Source: Polydactylus sextarius
Taxonomy: Eukaryota > Chordata > Actinopteri > Polynemidae
DNA length: 64,000 nt
Assembly: GCA_016801845.1 (NCBI GenBank)
Contig: CM028907.1
Location: 17,077,598 to 17,141,597 of the forward strand
Reading direction: 5' to 3'
The notes beneath the pieces are model-generated. The model had not been told where the DNA came from. It saw nothing but the letters and a program-made list of their open reading frames with translations, and ran no database searches. Positions 23,784 through 37,095 of this stretch are shown here, in pieces (the stretch's first letter is position 1; every line of letters starts with the position of its first letter). A program made the position numbers and the translations under genes.

Positions 23784-26700
23784 TCTAAACAACCTCAGAG
23801 TTTCTTTGCTTCTTGGGTTGAAACCTTTTCCCTGCCTCAGATAAGAACCCTTTTTCCTCTTTGAATGCTTTGTCTCCTAGCCAGATCAGGGGGAAAGAGA
23901 GAAGAAAGAGGAAAGCTGTCTTACTGGCACACCCCTGTGGTGGGTACTCATACAAAAGAGGACAGAAAGGGCGAACAATGAAGACACTGCTAACTCATAA
24001 AGGTGAGCTTAATTTACAACGGTGTGCCGGGGCATTTAAACACATTTTAAAGCTCCATTAAAAGGAATTTTGATAGAAATACTGGGTCAAATTACTATCT
24101 GTGGAGTGAAGTGTTGATCTTCCTGTTGAGTCCATTCAGACTTAAAACACAAGGCTGAAGCAGCACCAAACCAAACTGCCAAACCAGAACTAAATAGCAA
24201 GGAAATATGGAGCCCATTGTGGGACTATATATAATCCATTCCGTAATCATTTTCACATAGTGCCAAGTCTGCTCTTTTCTGCACTACCTTAGAGTGTATC
24301 ACTGTGCTTGAACTGTGGTCATATTTAATTGTAAGGTTACTATACTGTAGATTGTGCCGTGAGGACATATTGTCGCTATGTTCATATCACTTTTAACTGT
24401 GGCCTTGAACTTATCTGAGCTGTCCTCTCTAACATGCATATGGCAGACAATAAAAAAACAGTATTTTTCATTATCATGGTACAGTCCATAGAAAGTAATG
24501 TCCCATAATCACTCTCATTAGCGTCCACAGATATTCCCACCAATCTATGACCCTGGGTGGAGTCCTGACATCTCAAGAGCTGTTTCCTTAAGCAGGTCAT
24601 AGGCCTTTCTTATGTGCACCAGATTTTGTTACCTCTTAACAGTAGCACAGCAGAACCATGGGGGCAGTTTCATAGATACACAATCTGTGTCCAACGTTCA
24701 CTACATCTCGTATTTTCACTTGACGTGAAACTAAATCACTTCAGTTTCATTAACATTCACAAAATTGTTCGTAAATCAAATATAATTTATCAAGAGAAAA
24801 GACGAAAACAGGAAGTTAAGATTGTTTTCTATTGGGGGCCCTTACAGTTGCCTCTGCTATTTACAGTTGATGTGGTTCTGTTGGCTTCACTGGGCCATGA
24901 ACTCCAGTGCACACTGAAGTAATTTGCAATGAAGTGTGAAGTGGCTGAGATGTGAGTTGAGTTACCACCTTGAACTTGGGGGCCACGGTGTGCTGGAAAG
25001 GGATGGATTGTCCCTTTTGTGACGATGGCTGAGAATTGAAAAGTTCTTTCTGGGGTCTTGACTGGGCTCTTATTGAGGGTAGGGTGGAGTCAGACATTGA
25101 CAGGAAGATTGGTGCAGACTATCATGATGAAGATGGAGCTATTTTATCAGTCAATCTATGATTGATTTTCTTTATAATCGTAGGTGTGGTTCAGTTCCAA
25201 ACCACAGCTATGATCATGAGCTTTGGGCAGTGACTGAAAGAATTAGAACACAATGAGTTTCTTCATCGGTGTGGCTGGCTTTAACCTTAAAGATAGGGTG
25301 AGGAGCTCAGAGTAGAGATGCTGTAACTTTGCATCGAAAGAGTCCTATTGAAGTGGTTCAGGCATCTGAGAAGATGCCTCCTGTGTATCTAGTTAGAAGT
25401 TTTTCAGGCATGTTTGGGATAGACCCATAAAACACTGGTAAGATGATTAACCTAACTGAACCTCAGAACACCTGGACTAGCTTGCATGGCCTGTTGCCAC
25501 TCAGACCTGACCTTGGATGAACAGCTAAACGTGGAAGGGTGGATTAGGAAGGAAATTATGCCGCTTAAAGGGGCATATTGCCTTACAAATGCCCAAATGT
25601 ATACCCTAACAGGCATACACTAAGAGTGAAAGGCCACATCAACAGTACCAGTATGTGCAGGAAATGTTAAAAGCTCTTGGCACACATAGTAATGACATCA
25701 TGTACAAGTGTTTCCATTTTGACTAGCTTCATCATGATTGTATGGCTTACTGGATACTGATTAGAGATGCCTATCAAGTTTTTTTGGCCCTGATCTCATC
25801 CGAGTCCTATCTCATAAATTATATTTACGTAACTGTTGTCTTATTTTTCACAGTCTGCTTGACTGGAATCCTGCAGGTCCTGGTTCAAAATACTAAGCTG
25901 ATTAGTTTAAATTATTGGTACAAGATGAATGAAAAATTAAACTGAGGAGATGTGAGAGGATCAGCAAGAGAGAAGATGTATCACTCTGTTGGAGTTGAAA
26001 CTACAGAAATACTCACTAACACAGTGTACAGCTGTGAAGTCACATCAGCAGAGACTTTTCCCTGACAAATGATTTTTGGCTGCACACAGACACACAAGCC
26101 ACATTTAATTCTAGCCAGCACAGAGTTAATGTTAATTACTGACAGCTGATACAAACCACCGCCACCAACATTTCCCCTTTTTTCAACTGGTGAAAGTGAC
26201 GGGCAGTACAGGACTAAAGAGAAACCTACTCCCTGTTTGTTTGGTCTTTGCTAATGATAATTAGCCTTAGTTTAGTGAATTAGTGCATTTTTGCCACACG
26301 CTCATTTCCACTTCAATACGCACTGTAGTGTGCTCGTACTGTAGAGCCTGGCTGTCATTAAGCAGAGCAGCACTGCAACACATAGCAGGCTGAGATGATA
26401 ACAAAAAGCAGCGGACAGTATAGAAAGGACGGGGGGTTTGATCAACTGATTTTAATTGATCTTGCTCCAAAAAATAAAATGTGCAGCACGGACCCTGATA
26501 CTAATCCTTGGGATCAACTTGGGATGTATCTGGTCCTGATCGTAAGGACATTTATCTATTATCTGTATCTATCTATGTATATACTGCCAAAGCATATGCC
26601 TTATGTTAAAGTTGAACACTTCTGGAATACATTTTCTCAACTTGAATACCTCATGGTTCATGTTAAGTCATTTTAAGGAGATCATCTTCAACATATACTG

Positions 26701-27895
26701 TATTTACACAAAGGACTTGTGATTTTGTTCTGTTCGCTTTCAGAATCATGAAAAAAAGAGATTTAGCTGCCATCTGAGCACCTCTGTTAAAAGAAAAAAA
26801 ATGTGCATCTTTGTTCCTTTAATGGACTGAAAATACTCTAATGAGAAGTTAATCTGTCCGTGAAAAACAGCTTCATTACACATATGATATAAAGACATGG
26901 CAGTAAAATAAGCTGTCGTTGGAATAAAGGGGATAAAAGTAGGTTTGATCACAGCACATGCAGTAGCTGTAAGGACTGACCCAAGTATTTCAAACTATTA
27001 TAGCCTTAGAGAATACTAGATACTGACACTTTATACTTTAATCAGTGCTAAGCTGTTATGGTGTCATTGTTTGTATCTTCTTTGTTGTCTGAGCTGTGAA
27101 GGTTTGTAACTAAAGATGTAAGATGTGTTATCTGAGAAGCTGGACACTACAGACAAGCAACCACAGAGTTAGAGGTCGTCCTTGCCTTTGCCCTCAAACA
27201 ACTGTATTACCTCTCCAGGCCTTTTTTGGCCAAGTTTAGGCCACCAGATGACTCCAGTTGTTGCCTCCCCCAGGGCAAAGGCATCCCATCCTTACCCGGT
27301 GGTCTGCAGTCATCTCATCTTTCATAGAACACAAGAGGCAGGAAGTATCCACGGGGATCAACAGATGCAGGGGGAGAAGCCACAAAATGGCTTCCTCCTG
27401 AGCTGTCCATGTGGCTTCTACGATTGTAAACCTTTGAGCCTCAAAACAACACACAACACAGTACCATGTTCTCTGGCACTTTGAGGTTACGCCTCAATGA
27501 AATTTACGTTCTTGAGGAATGTCATGGAGGAAATTAGTGTCAGGCGAAACCGATGGAAAACTCTTCCCTTTAGAAATCTGAGCAAAAGAATCAATGTCAG
27601 TAGTTTTGATAGTGTTTTTAGAAAAGTTGGATTGCTTATTAAGGGAGAAATACTTTTTTTGTACGGATTGAGAAATGATGTTGGGGTAAGGATGGTGGAG
27701 AGATGGAGAGAGAGAGGGAAACCTGCTGAATGCCAGAGTAAATAAATAAAGTAAATAAATTGCTGGATAATGTGAAGCAATTGTAGGGGTGTGCATAATC
27801 AGGGATTTGGAGGCTGCTCACTCTGCTGCTCATCTTCTGACTGCAAAACCAGGCCCGGTCGCCTCTCCTCGCCCTCCTTTCCCACTTTTCGTCTC

Positions 27896-27898
<3 letters not shown>
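23784..27898. other. Noncoding stretch
   Basis: No coding signal, clean microsatellite or recognisable transposon. Open frames are at most about 100 codons and lack any domain. Confidence 0.55.

Positions 27899-27942
<44 letters not shown>
27899..27942. repeat. (CT)n microsatellite, 22 units
   Basis: A perfect 44-bp CT run. A homopurine-homopyrimidine mirror repeat of this length can form a triple helix (H-DNA), and the minus strand is a (GA)n GAGA-type tract. The Arg-Glu or Leu-Ser frames that run through it are artefacts of the repeat. Confidence 0.95.
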
Positions 27943-27943
<1 letters not shown>

Positions 27944-30339
27944 GCCGGCGATAATCTGTTCCAGTACACTTGCCATGAAATGAGCGATGCAGGACTCGTA
28001 ATGCACTGGACAGGCAAAGCCTAACAGATAACATAAGCCCCCTTCGCTGCCCCACCCCTCCCCGAACCACCCGCCTCACCCTCCTCTCGCCATTACCCCC
28101 TTCCACTGCTAAATCAAGGCCCTTCAGCTGTAAACAAGAGGAAGAAGATTTGGTTCATTACAAGGGGAGTTGTTTTCTCTCCCCGGCTCTTCATCTGATA
28201 CATAATATCTGTGGCGAGCTGTCTCTGCGCTTTATCCTTGCGTCATATTTCATCTTGACTCTCGTGACCTTCGCTGTCAGGCGTACAATAAGAGGCGGTG
28301 GTTGTGGGTTTTGTTCTCCCCCTCTTGTTTATAGTTGTGATTGTCATTTGGCTAATGTATGCATGCATATATACATGCGGCCCTTGAAGTGAAAGCCTTG
28401 CAGAGCTGACAGAAGTAGTCTGTTGTCTCGCAAGGGTGGAAGAAAGAAGCCTGTTTTCATGGCAATGAATATATAATTTTATGTATTATTTTTCACTTTT
28501 CCTCTGCCCAATCTGTCTGCCTTTTAGTCCTCTCTGTTTTGATCTGGCTTTGGTTTGAATGTCATACCATCTGGATGAGTTCACTGTGGATGGATTTTGC
28601 TCCACAAATACTTAAATAAAGGCATTTTTCCATAAATCCATATGTTCATATGCTTTACCTTAAACCAAATACATTTCACTCCCACTTACTCACCATTAAA
28701 GGCTGCGCAGTCATATCTCTAACAAGAAAAACTGTTCATAACAGAGGAAAACAGATGCTTATTTTAGTTCTACGCTTCTGCCTGATATGTTGAACTCGCT
28801 GAAATAAAAGTACAAGAACTTTAATATGCTGCAGAGCTATTTGTTTTGACAAGAAACGCTGATAATGAATAGATCTCCACAATGTCTGTTGAATGTATTA
28901 TGCTACTAAACTGTCATCCCAACCCTGAAGTATCCACTGAAAACAATTCACGCCCAACAGCATTTCATATGGAGTCTGTGTAGATGTAGATCAAAAAGCT
29001 TATGAGGGTGAGGAGCGTATTCATCTCTGTGATGACTGTTGGACTGCTGATGGGGACCTCCCTGGCAGCGTGTTTGACAGCAAACAGACCCGGCTGTGAT
29101 CGATAGACTCCCGGCCCCTGTCTTCCGAAGTGCCTTGTGGTTTTGGAGTTTTGGAAAATCCGCCACGAAAGCGGGGCCCTCCCATCTCGTCTGAACCAAA
29201 CATTGTCCGGGGTGGCTCCTGCTCCCATGCTCCTCGCTCGATGGAATGCCAGCATGCTGAGGATAACAGGGTTTCCTAAGATCCAACCAGGACCTCTCTA
29301 ATTTGGGCATCCACTCCTGCCACTTCCCCTGACCATAAACCATTTTAAATTGGTGGCCACGTAGGAGCTGGCATTCCCCTTTTCCTCCTTTTTTAATGGT
29401 TTGTTCACTTCTGTGGGTCTCTCTTTTATTTCTATCTCTCTTTGTCCACCTCTGTCTTGGCTGAAACCAAAAAAGGTAATTTATTTCCTCCTCTATAGTG
29501 TTGTCCATCATATTGAATTGTGGGATTGATGTACAAGCACAAAACCCTATCACCGCTACCGCCACCATCAGTGCCACTGCACACACACACATAGAGACAA
29601 TATCAGTGACAGGCACAGGATAGCAGCAGCAATGTGTTAGCGCTCTCCCAGCTGCGTGTGTGCACAAGCAGGTTGTTACTGCCAGTGAGTACAGAGAGAG
29701 TGACAGACCACCCACCTGCTCTGGCTCTTCCTATTGATGTCAGTTTGGCGTCAGTGGGAGGGCAGCTAATGGGATTTCACTATCAGCACCTCAGCGTAGA
29801 CACCGTGTCAGCTCTCCCTCCTCCATAGCGCTACGCACAGTCAAGCAAGGTAAAACTGCTCGGTTCGGATTGCTAAAGGCTGTCTGTGAAATGCAAGAGA
29901 TGTTCGACATAAAACATAATGCAGTTTTCCAAACAAACACTGCACAGTGCATAGTGCCTCACAGGAAATGCAAAAAAAAAAAAAAAGTGGTAGCAGGTGC
30001 CCCGGAATAAACCAGCTTGTAAGAGAGTAGTCGATGTCACCTTATCATAACACAACATGCCCAGCAGCACTAAGTAATATCAAGTTACTGGAATGTCAAC
30101 ATGAATCTGTTTTTCTTATGTCCAGCAAAAATGGAGAAATGTCCAGTAACCTCTGCCCCTGTTGCCATCCCCACAGATCAGATCAGCTACTCGTGACTGC
30201 CCCCAAGTCAAAGCTCAAGCGTAAGAAGCATCATGAAGCGTCATTTCATTCACTGTTGTTGCTCTGGAACAGGATACTTTTTAGCCTCAAATATTCCCAA
30301 TCCATAGATATTTTTCTGGAGCTTTTAAATACATGTATT
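27943..30339. other. Repeat-poor stretch with the longest open frame of the window
   Basis: From the end of the CT run to about 28440 the DNA is balanced in composition, with several CpGs and no simple repeats, and resembles a conserved noncoding element. 28440-28940 is AT-rich. A 255-codon frame lies on the minus strand at 28948-29715. It shows one hydrophobic segment (about residues 30-62) and no domain that I know, so I do not call it a gene. A poly(A) of 14 lies near 29971. Confidence 0.4.
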
Positions 30340-30400
30340 TTTTTGTTATTGTACAGCAATTGTTAGAGATGTGCTTTATAAATAAACTTTGATTTCATTT
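30340..30400 (+). mobile_element. Possible retroposon or MITE 3' tail
   Basis: The words TTGTACAGCA and ATGTGCTTTATAAATAAACT, then TTGATT, resemble the end of widespread teleost repeats that finish in GTGCTTTATAAATAAAGTTGA. Only the tail is visible; the body upstream is not recognisable. Confidence 0.4.
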
Positions 30401-33400
30401 GTCTACACACAGTGCGATGTCTGCATGATGTGCAATTTTATCAATTAAAGCAACAACTTTGTGGGTTAGCATGAAATTATGGCAGCTGTCATATTCACCA
30501 CCACTGCACCACTGTCAATGCAGGCAGCTTCTCCTGGTTAGGATTTCTCCAGTGTTAATTGTTCAGGGGTTTGTTTTTTCCTTCTACAAACTTATCTGCA
30601 GAGGGTTGATCCTCCCAGATCAACAGATGAAATTCTAGTTAAAAATCTATCTTTTTCCAACATAGTTTGGCAGACACAGGGCTTGTCGGTAGGGCTAGAC
30701 CCACATCTGAAATGTATAGTAAAGATGTGGCTAAAACTGAATTAAAATAAAAATGGATGGTGGATTGATGCTACAGACAGGTGACCAAAAAGTTCTCTTG
30801 AAATTCCTTACAATGAAAGGAGAATAATTTCTTTAGGTTAGAAAGTTAAAATGAAATAAAATAAAAAGTAAAGTATCTAATTCTTTTAGACTTTTAATGT
30901 GAAAAAACATCATATTATACACATATTAAAGGCACTCTTGACGGACATGGACTGAGGCATGGAAATAAAATAACTACGTAATGAGTAACTGTTTATAAGT
31001 AACTCAGATCATTTCACGCTGTCTCATTTGTCAGACTCTGCTTTCGCTGAACATCCTGGAAACTTGCGGTGTCTGAGCAGAAATGGCTGGCATTATCCTG
31101 CGTATAAATAGTGAAATATATCAGTGTAAAGCTGCCACAGTCTTTTAGTGTTTCACTGCCACATCCACAAAATCCACAAGCTGAAGTTTTGTGAATGGGA
31201 ACTAATCAGTTCAAGGTGTTAAGAACAGTGTAGGAGCTGAGAGAGTGTGGAAGAAAAGAGGAGCTCATTACTGCACTGAGTCACTATTCCTTCACCTGGC
31301 GCTGTCATAACAACACTGCTCTTTTAAAGCTTCGCCTCACCCTCTCTTTCTCTTCTTGTCTCACTTTGTGCGTTTCGTTTTTCAGCCTTCCGTGAAACTC
31401 TTTTTCTCTGTCTTTCAAAGTTTACAACTATTGTCTGAAAGTTCACACTTTGAGTTTGGTGGCACGTTTTTTTTTTCTTCTCCACTTTTCTTTTTTTTTT
31501 CCTTCCCTTTCTTCCTTGTGTGTTGCTCCACATCAGAGATCCAGAGAGGGGCCTTTTGTGTCTGACTTTGCCCCAAAGGCAGCCGTCTTGCAAGGCAGAT
31601 TAATAATTACAGAGTACACAACATTGGGGAAAACAATTTCAACATCTTTGATGTCAAACATGAGAGAAACCAAAATTACAAAGAAAAAAAAAAGAATGAC
31701 GAGGAAAGGTCTTGAAAGATGGTCTTTCTTTCTGTCTGCCTCTCTTTGGCAGTATTTCCTGTTATTGTTGCTTTCTACTGTTTCGCAGCGCATTAAAAAC
31801 ATTAAGGCGGACTTAAAAGAAGGGAGGCGTCCGCCCCTGGAGGGCCACATTTGAGAAGTGGTGTGGCAACCCCGCTTTGTGACAGTGTCACTGAAGATGA
31901 GAAGCAGCTATACTGTATGTAATAATGCTTCATGGGATCCGGTCCATCTGTTTACATGTTTGGGGACGTCATTAAGATCACGAGATGTTTGTTTGTTTGT
32001 TTTTGTGTAGCATCAGCATAAATGGAAACCATGACCAAATATAGGAGGACAGAGCTGTCACAGCTGTGAGTTATGATTATGGGCTGTAATTGAAAGGTTG
32101 AGGGTGCTCTTTCCTTTGCTTCGCTATGAAACTCCCTAGAACTGAAAAAGCCATGGATCATTGGGATGAGAATTTACAGTCTCTCCTGTCTTATACTTTA
32201 CAAAACCAATACTTTTTAGTCATGTATAATACAGAATGATTGGCCTTGGCTGGCCCTCTAACCACAGATGATTACTATGACCCTTTAATAATAATATAGA
32301 ATGAATATCAACAAAGCACAAACAAAGCAACAACAACCACAACAGAAATTTTAACATATTTGCTGTGAAATTCTGCAAATCCTTCCTGACGAAAACCAGT
32401 CCTTCATTTGGGTTTTTATTGAATCTGCGCTTCTTTAGTAACTTGTAATTGAGTTTTGTTTGGGATTATCAACATCATTACTCACTGACCCATCTACATT
32501 TTCTTAAAAACGCATCCAACATCAACAAAAATTGATGTAAATGAATGTTATTGCTTCTTTGCGAGGCCCCTCTTGGTTCGTTGGAAGTTCTCTGGCTCAA
32601 CTACAGCAACACCACGCTTTTATTTTCAAAGTCTGATGTTGAGCTACAAGCTTACAAATTTCATTTTATTTTTTATTGTGTTGTAATTTATTTTACAAGC
32701 ACAAACACTAATGATTACTGTTATGGAAGCTTTTTTTAAAAAGCGAACTAAAACCACAAAGTTAAATTAGCACAGCTCTAAAACAGCTTCACCATCATAT
32801 TAGTGGCTTTTATTCCAGGAATATTGCACTGTATTAGTGTTAGCTCTGTGTAAGTACATATCCATGCAAGGACAACACTTTACCCCAAATAAATGTTCTG
32901 GTCAGGGATTATAATCCTGTCCAGATTAATATTTATTTTCATCCTTTTAATCATTAAAGACCTAGTTACCTTTTGCTTTCCCAGCTGTGTTTGTCTTCCC
33001 ATAATTCAGGTCCTGCCCACAGAGACAGAACCTTATTATCACACTTTATTATCGAATAAAGTCAAGTGTGTGTGCATCACACAAGCATTCGTACTGTATG
33101 AACACTCACCACCACAAAAGAATGTAATTAAATATTTACTCAAAATGCTCCACTGTTTTCCCCCCTTTTCTTTTCATATAAAAAATATCCAACTGCACTG
33201 AGAAATGTAGTTAAACTACACAGGAAAGTTACTCACCAACACTGGTGATGAGAACTAAAATTAATAACTGAACCTAGAACAAACAAAGTTCATGTTTTCC
33301 CACCGAATCTATTTTCATATATTGCAAACACCACCCGTCTACTTCAAGGTATTTATCCCAGTTTGAGTCGTGGTGGTAGCGGGCCGAGCATGGTGGTCAA

Positions 33401-33926
33401 AAGCTAACATGGTGGAGAGGCAAAACAAACTGGGAAAAAAGGGAAAAGGCCAGACTGAAAGCGTTTCAGAGTAATTCCATGTCACCTTGTCTTGAAAAGG
33501 AAACCGGGGCATCCCCCTGGAACCCACGACCTCCAGGGTGGGGCATTGGTTTGTGGTGCATGTTATGGTGTGTAGCAGAACAAACCAGGGGCATGAGTTG
33601 GCTGATCCACGGTGCTGTACAAGAGTGATATTCAGGACCTAAACATGTGGAGCAGCATGTCGGTTCACAATTTGACGATAAAATGAAGAAGCATGTAAAC
33701 AAGATTTTCAGCAATATACAGTTACAACATACAGTACAGTCTGACAATTCAGTCAGCTCATCATAATAAACCAAATCACTTTTACAGCAGTAGAAACATT
33801 CAGTGGACTGTTTCAGGTATCATCACTGTTAAACTTGCTGCACTCAGAGCTTCTCCACCGCCGACACTATGGATATGCAGCAGTGAACTTGACAGATGTC
33901 AGTAAGAAAACACTTCTCTTTTCCTT
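30401..33926. other. AT-rich noncoding stretch
   Basis: No gene. A T-rich patch with two T-runs lies at 31467-31502. Otherwise this is unassigned AT-rich DNA. Confidence 0.55.
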
Positions 33927-33957
33927 AAAAAAGAAAGAAAGAAAGAAAGAAAGAAAA
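33927..33957. repeat. (GAAA)n tetranucleotide repeat
   Basis: About six clean GAAA units preceded by an A run; all purine on the plus strand. Confidence 0.9.
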
Positions 33958-35438
33958 CGCTTGGACGTGTTACACTGTGCGCTTAATTCCTGTGACAACA
34001 GAATTTAAGGTGTCAAAACTTAAAGCGACACACAGGAGAAGCCACATTGCGCTTGAATCGTGACAGCGAGCTCGCTGTTCGACGGATGTTTAGTGCGTCA
34101 CTGTAGATGTACAGTACTTGCTGGATTCACAACAAGTCATCTGTGACAGTTTTGGTGTGTTTTCTGTTTGTTTGCAATACGTGTTTATACTTGTGAAAAC
34201 AACAATAAACATATATTGGAATGTCCTGTCATGTGGAGTCCATCTGAGTGTCGCCTGGGATGGAGGTGAATTGGTTCATTGTGAGCTTGGTGGTGAGTCT
34301 GAGGACCGATGCTCAGTCAGTACATGTGATAGCTGTTATTACTTTAGTCACACTCATACACACAAATGCAAATATTACAGTGAAGGAAAACAAGTTGAGG
34401 TTAAAGCTGCACAAAATCTTCATTTTCATATCAACAATGGAAAAAATAACAAACACAGAAACTGTCTTCAACTCTTTATGGCTTCAACTTTAATGCTCTG
34501 GTTCAGCAAAAACAAAGAACTCATTACACACTTTGTGTCCAGCACCAAACAGAAGACCAAACGCACAACCGGCAGCTGGAATCAAGTAATACATTTAGTA
34601 ACAGATTTTTAGTATATACCTTGTAGTCCTACTTCTCATACTTTTCCAAACATGTTTTTCTTCTGGTCAGTCTCTAGAAACAAAAAAGTTGTATCATACA
34701 ACTACCTCCTGACCTCCAAAATTACACTGACAAGCCTTTGTTACAATTGCTGACTTTTAGTTATTTTTTTTCTCAGTAAACTAAAACTTTGGCAAGTGAA
34801 ACAGACCATAATGTAATATTTTATACTTTAAGAATTCCTAAAGTTGTTTCTTAAAGCTGAAAACTTTTTCATGTCGGGAAATGAGGTGAAGATTGCAGCT
34901 TGAGTAAAACTTTTTTTTGACTACTTTGATAATTAGTAAAATTACTTTTTTCCTTCCATTAATATGAATTCACAAGAGTAGTTTCATTTGATTTTCTCTT
35001 TGCATTTTTTACAATTTTCAAATTTGATCAGCCCATCGGCTACCACTGGACCAGGACATAAAACAGGCTGCTAAGTGTTAAAGGCAACAGAGGTGTCTGA
35101 GGTGGTTTCACAATAAAAGTCTTTTAGTGATTTGCCGGTGAATACATTTTAAAACTGGAGTGTGGGACTTGCATATAAATGAATAGACTACCTCACACAA
35201 TGCCTATTTAAGCAGTACCGAGTAAATGTCTTGTATACTGGAGCTGAAACATCTGTAACAGCACATTCCTGCCCCATGCACTGTTAGCGATGCATTTTAC
35301 ATCATCTGGCAAGACCTGAAGAGGGTAGACTGAAGAGTAGGCCACAGCAACAATGAGTATGGTAGAGATTAAAGTGGAAAAAACCTCTATGGTGCTGAAG
35401 TTAAATGTCTGATTCTTCATGAAGCTGTGTGGGAATAC
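33958..35438. other. AT-rich noncoding stretch
   Basis: Nothing recognisable. The 164-codon plus-strand frame at 34118-34612 has a composition without domains, and includes a His-Thr run caused by a CACA tract. Confidence 0.5.
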
Positions 35439-35460
35439 CACTCCATGGTCTCATGGAGTG
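35439..35460. repeat. Perfect short inverted repeat (9-bp arms, 4-nt loop)
   Basis: CACTCCATG, loop GTCT, CATGGAGTG, followed by ATATTTTT. It could fold as a hairpin. In a vertebrate genome I have no reason to read it as a terminator. Confidence 0.7.
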
Positions 35461-35618
35461 ATATTTTTACTTTATTTTTCATGTTGTGTATTGTGTTGGA
35501 AATGAAAAAAGTTCATTAAAAAAAAATTGTTGTGAACCAATAAGAGTCAGGGGTGAGAGGTCAGAAGGAAGCAGGAAGTAGAGAGAAGAGTGGAGCAAGA
35601 GACACAATGGAGACGTGT

Positions 35619-35639
35619 AAAAAAAAAAAAAAAAAAAAA
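35619..35639 (+). repeat. poly(A) run, 21 nt
   Basis: Uninterrupted A21 preceded by a purine-rich patch (about 35550-35615). It could be an old retroposon tail, but no body is recognisable. Confidence 0.9.
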
Positions 35640-37070
35640 TAGTGTAGACATTGATTTTTACGGAGTTGGAAGACAGACAATTTTATGTTTGTTATAGATG
35701 TTATAGATGGATATATGTTTCGATGTTTAGAGAGACTATTGTGGAAGACTTAAGCTAAGAGTTTTTCACAAAGATACCGCTAGTGCTAGACAACCAGAGC
35801 TAGCGTGTTGGAGTTTGGCGAACAATGCAAGTTTTCAGCCTGCTCAGTTCCTCATTGATGAGCAAGTCTATGAACCCTGATCAATGGCAACATCCCATGA
35901 CAGCGACCTGCTGGATCACTATGAGTCTGCTCCTTTTAAATTACACTGACTCCATCGGGTTCCCAATTTATTTAATGTCTATCTATTTTAGATTACTATA
36001 TAACCTGCCAGCTTTAGAGTGGGAGGTTTATGGTTTATTGTTTGTGTTATTGATATAAGAAAGGAACTTGAAGATATATTTAATGTAAAAACTGAAGAAA
36101 ATAATTGCTGTTGAACAAGCGACATCGACTAAATGAATAATAATTTGTGTTTTTGTTGTTAAGTAAATTTTTAAACTTTTGGTGTGTGGTTGTGCTTTAA
36201 GGTAAAAACAGGGTAAATAGGATGCCATAATTACTGTCAGCTAAGGAGTTTAAATTGTTAAATCTTAGGGGATAAAAATGACCTGGGATAGTGCATTAAT
36301 TGATATTAGAGGGATCTCATGTAACCAGTACATTCGGAAGTGCACTCCAAGTTATAGCCAGACAAGCTAGGGTGGTGCTACATCCAGATAAAGAGATTGT
36401 TTACAGTCTAAAAGTGATCCAGCGAAGACAAACATGTAGGTGTAGTTTTTACTCATTTGACAGCGTTAAAAGAGCAGAAGGGACTGATGACCTGAACAGG
36501 TTAGCATTTGTAAAATATTTATAGGAGACTCTGTAGCTATTGCACTTTCTCTTGCTAAATAATGAATATGAATTACTAATTTTCAAGCAAGAAAAAAAAA
36601 GTTTCACACTGTGGCTTTAATATGAAAATCAGCAGGAAGTGTTGATGACAGTGACGTGAATCAAAACAGAAAAGTTGGTGACTGTGAGAGGAAGTGGAGA
36701 CTCTGGTTGTAATTCTCTGTGGTTTCATCACTACAAATGACTGCACACCCATCGCATTACACATGGTCATTTTTTCCATTGTTAATACCAAGATAGTGAC
36801 GAGTGCAACAACAGACTGAATCTTTTAAACTTGACGCCTTCTCTGTAGACATACATGTATTGAGGTGGAGACAAATTCCAGGAACAAAAGGACTCAAATA
36901 AAACTCTCCAGACGTGCTTGTTGTGATGGAAGCGTTAGTCAGAGAGCTGACATCAGGTAGCAGCCATGATGGGAAGGAGTATAATGGTTTATGGGAGAAC
37001 TGGGCAGCTGTTCACTCAGCAGGTAGGAGCTATAGCGAAACCACATGGAGCAGGTGTGTGCGTCTGTGCC

Positions 37071-37095
37071 TGTGTGTGTGTGTGTGTGTGTGTGT
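37071..37095. repeat. (TG)n microsatellite
   Basis: About 12 TG units. Confidence 0.9.

Noticed and set aside
27639..28106. 155-codon minus-strand frame with an Arg-Glu run
   Set aside because: The Arg-Glu run is the (CT)n repeat translated; the rest has no recognisable domain.
33500..33570. GGAACCCACGACCTCC, resembling a SINE B-box region on the minus strand
   Set aside because: The expected neighbouring SINE words (AGGTAGAGC, ATCAGAAGG) are not found.
35208..35441. 77-codon minus-strand frame with a membrane-like segment
   Set aside because: A single hydrophobic stretch in AT-rich DNA is expected by chance; no family resemblance and no splice signals that fit.
35439..35465. Hairpin followed by T-run, like a rho-independent terminator
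   Set aside because: The window is vertebrate nuclear DNA, where such a terminator has no established role; short perfect hairpins occur by chance.
35550..35639. Processed pseudogene ending in poly(A)
   Set aside because: The sequence before the A run is purine-rich with no recognisable coding or RNA-gene body, and no flanking target duplication is visible.
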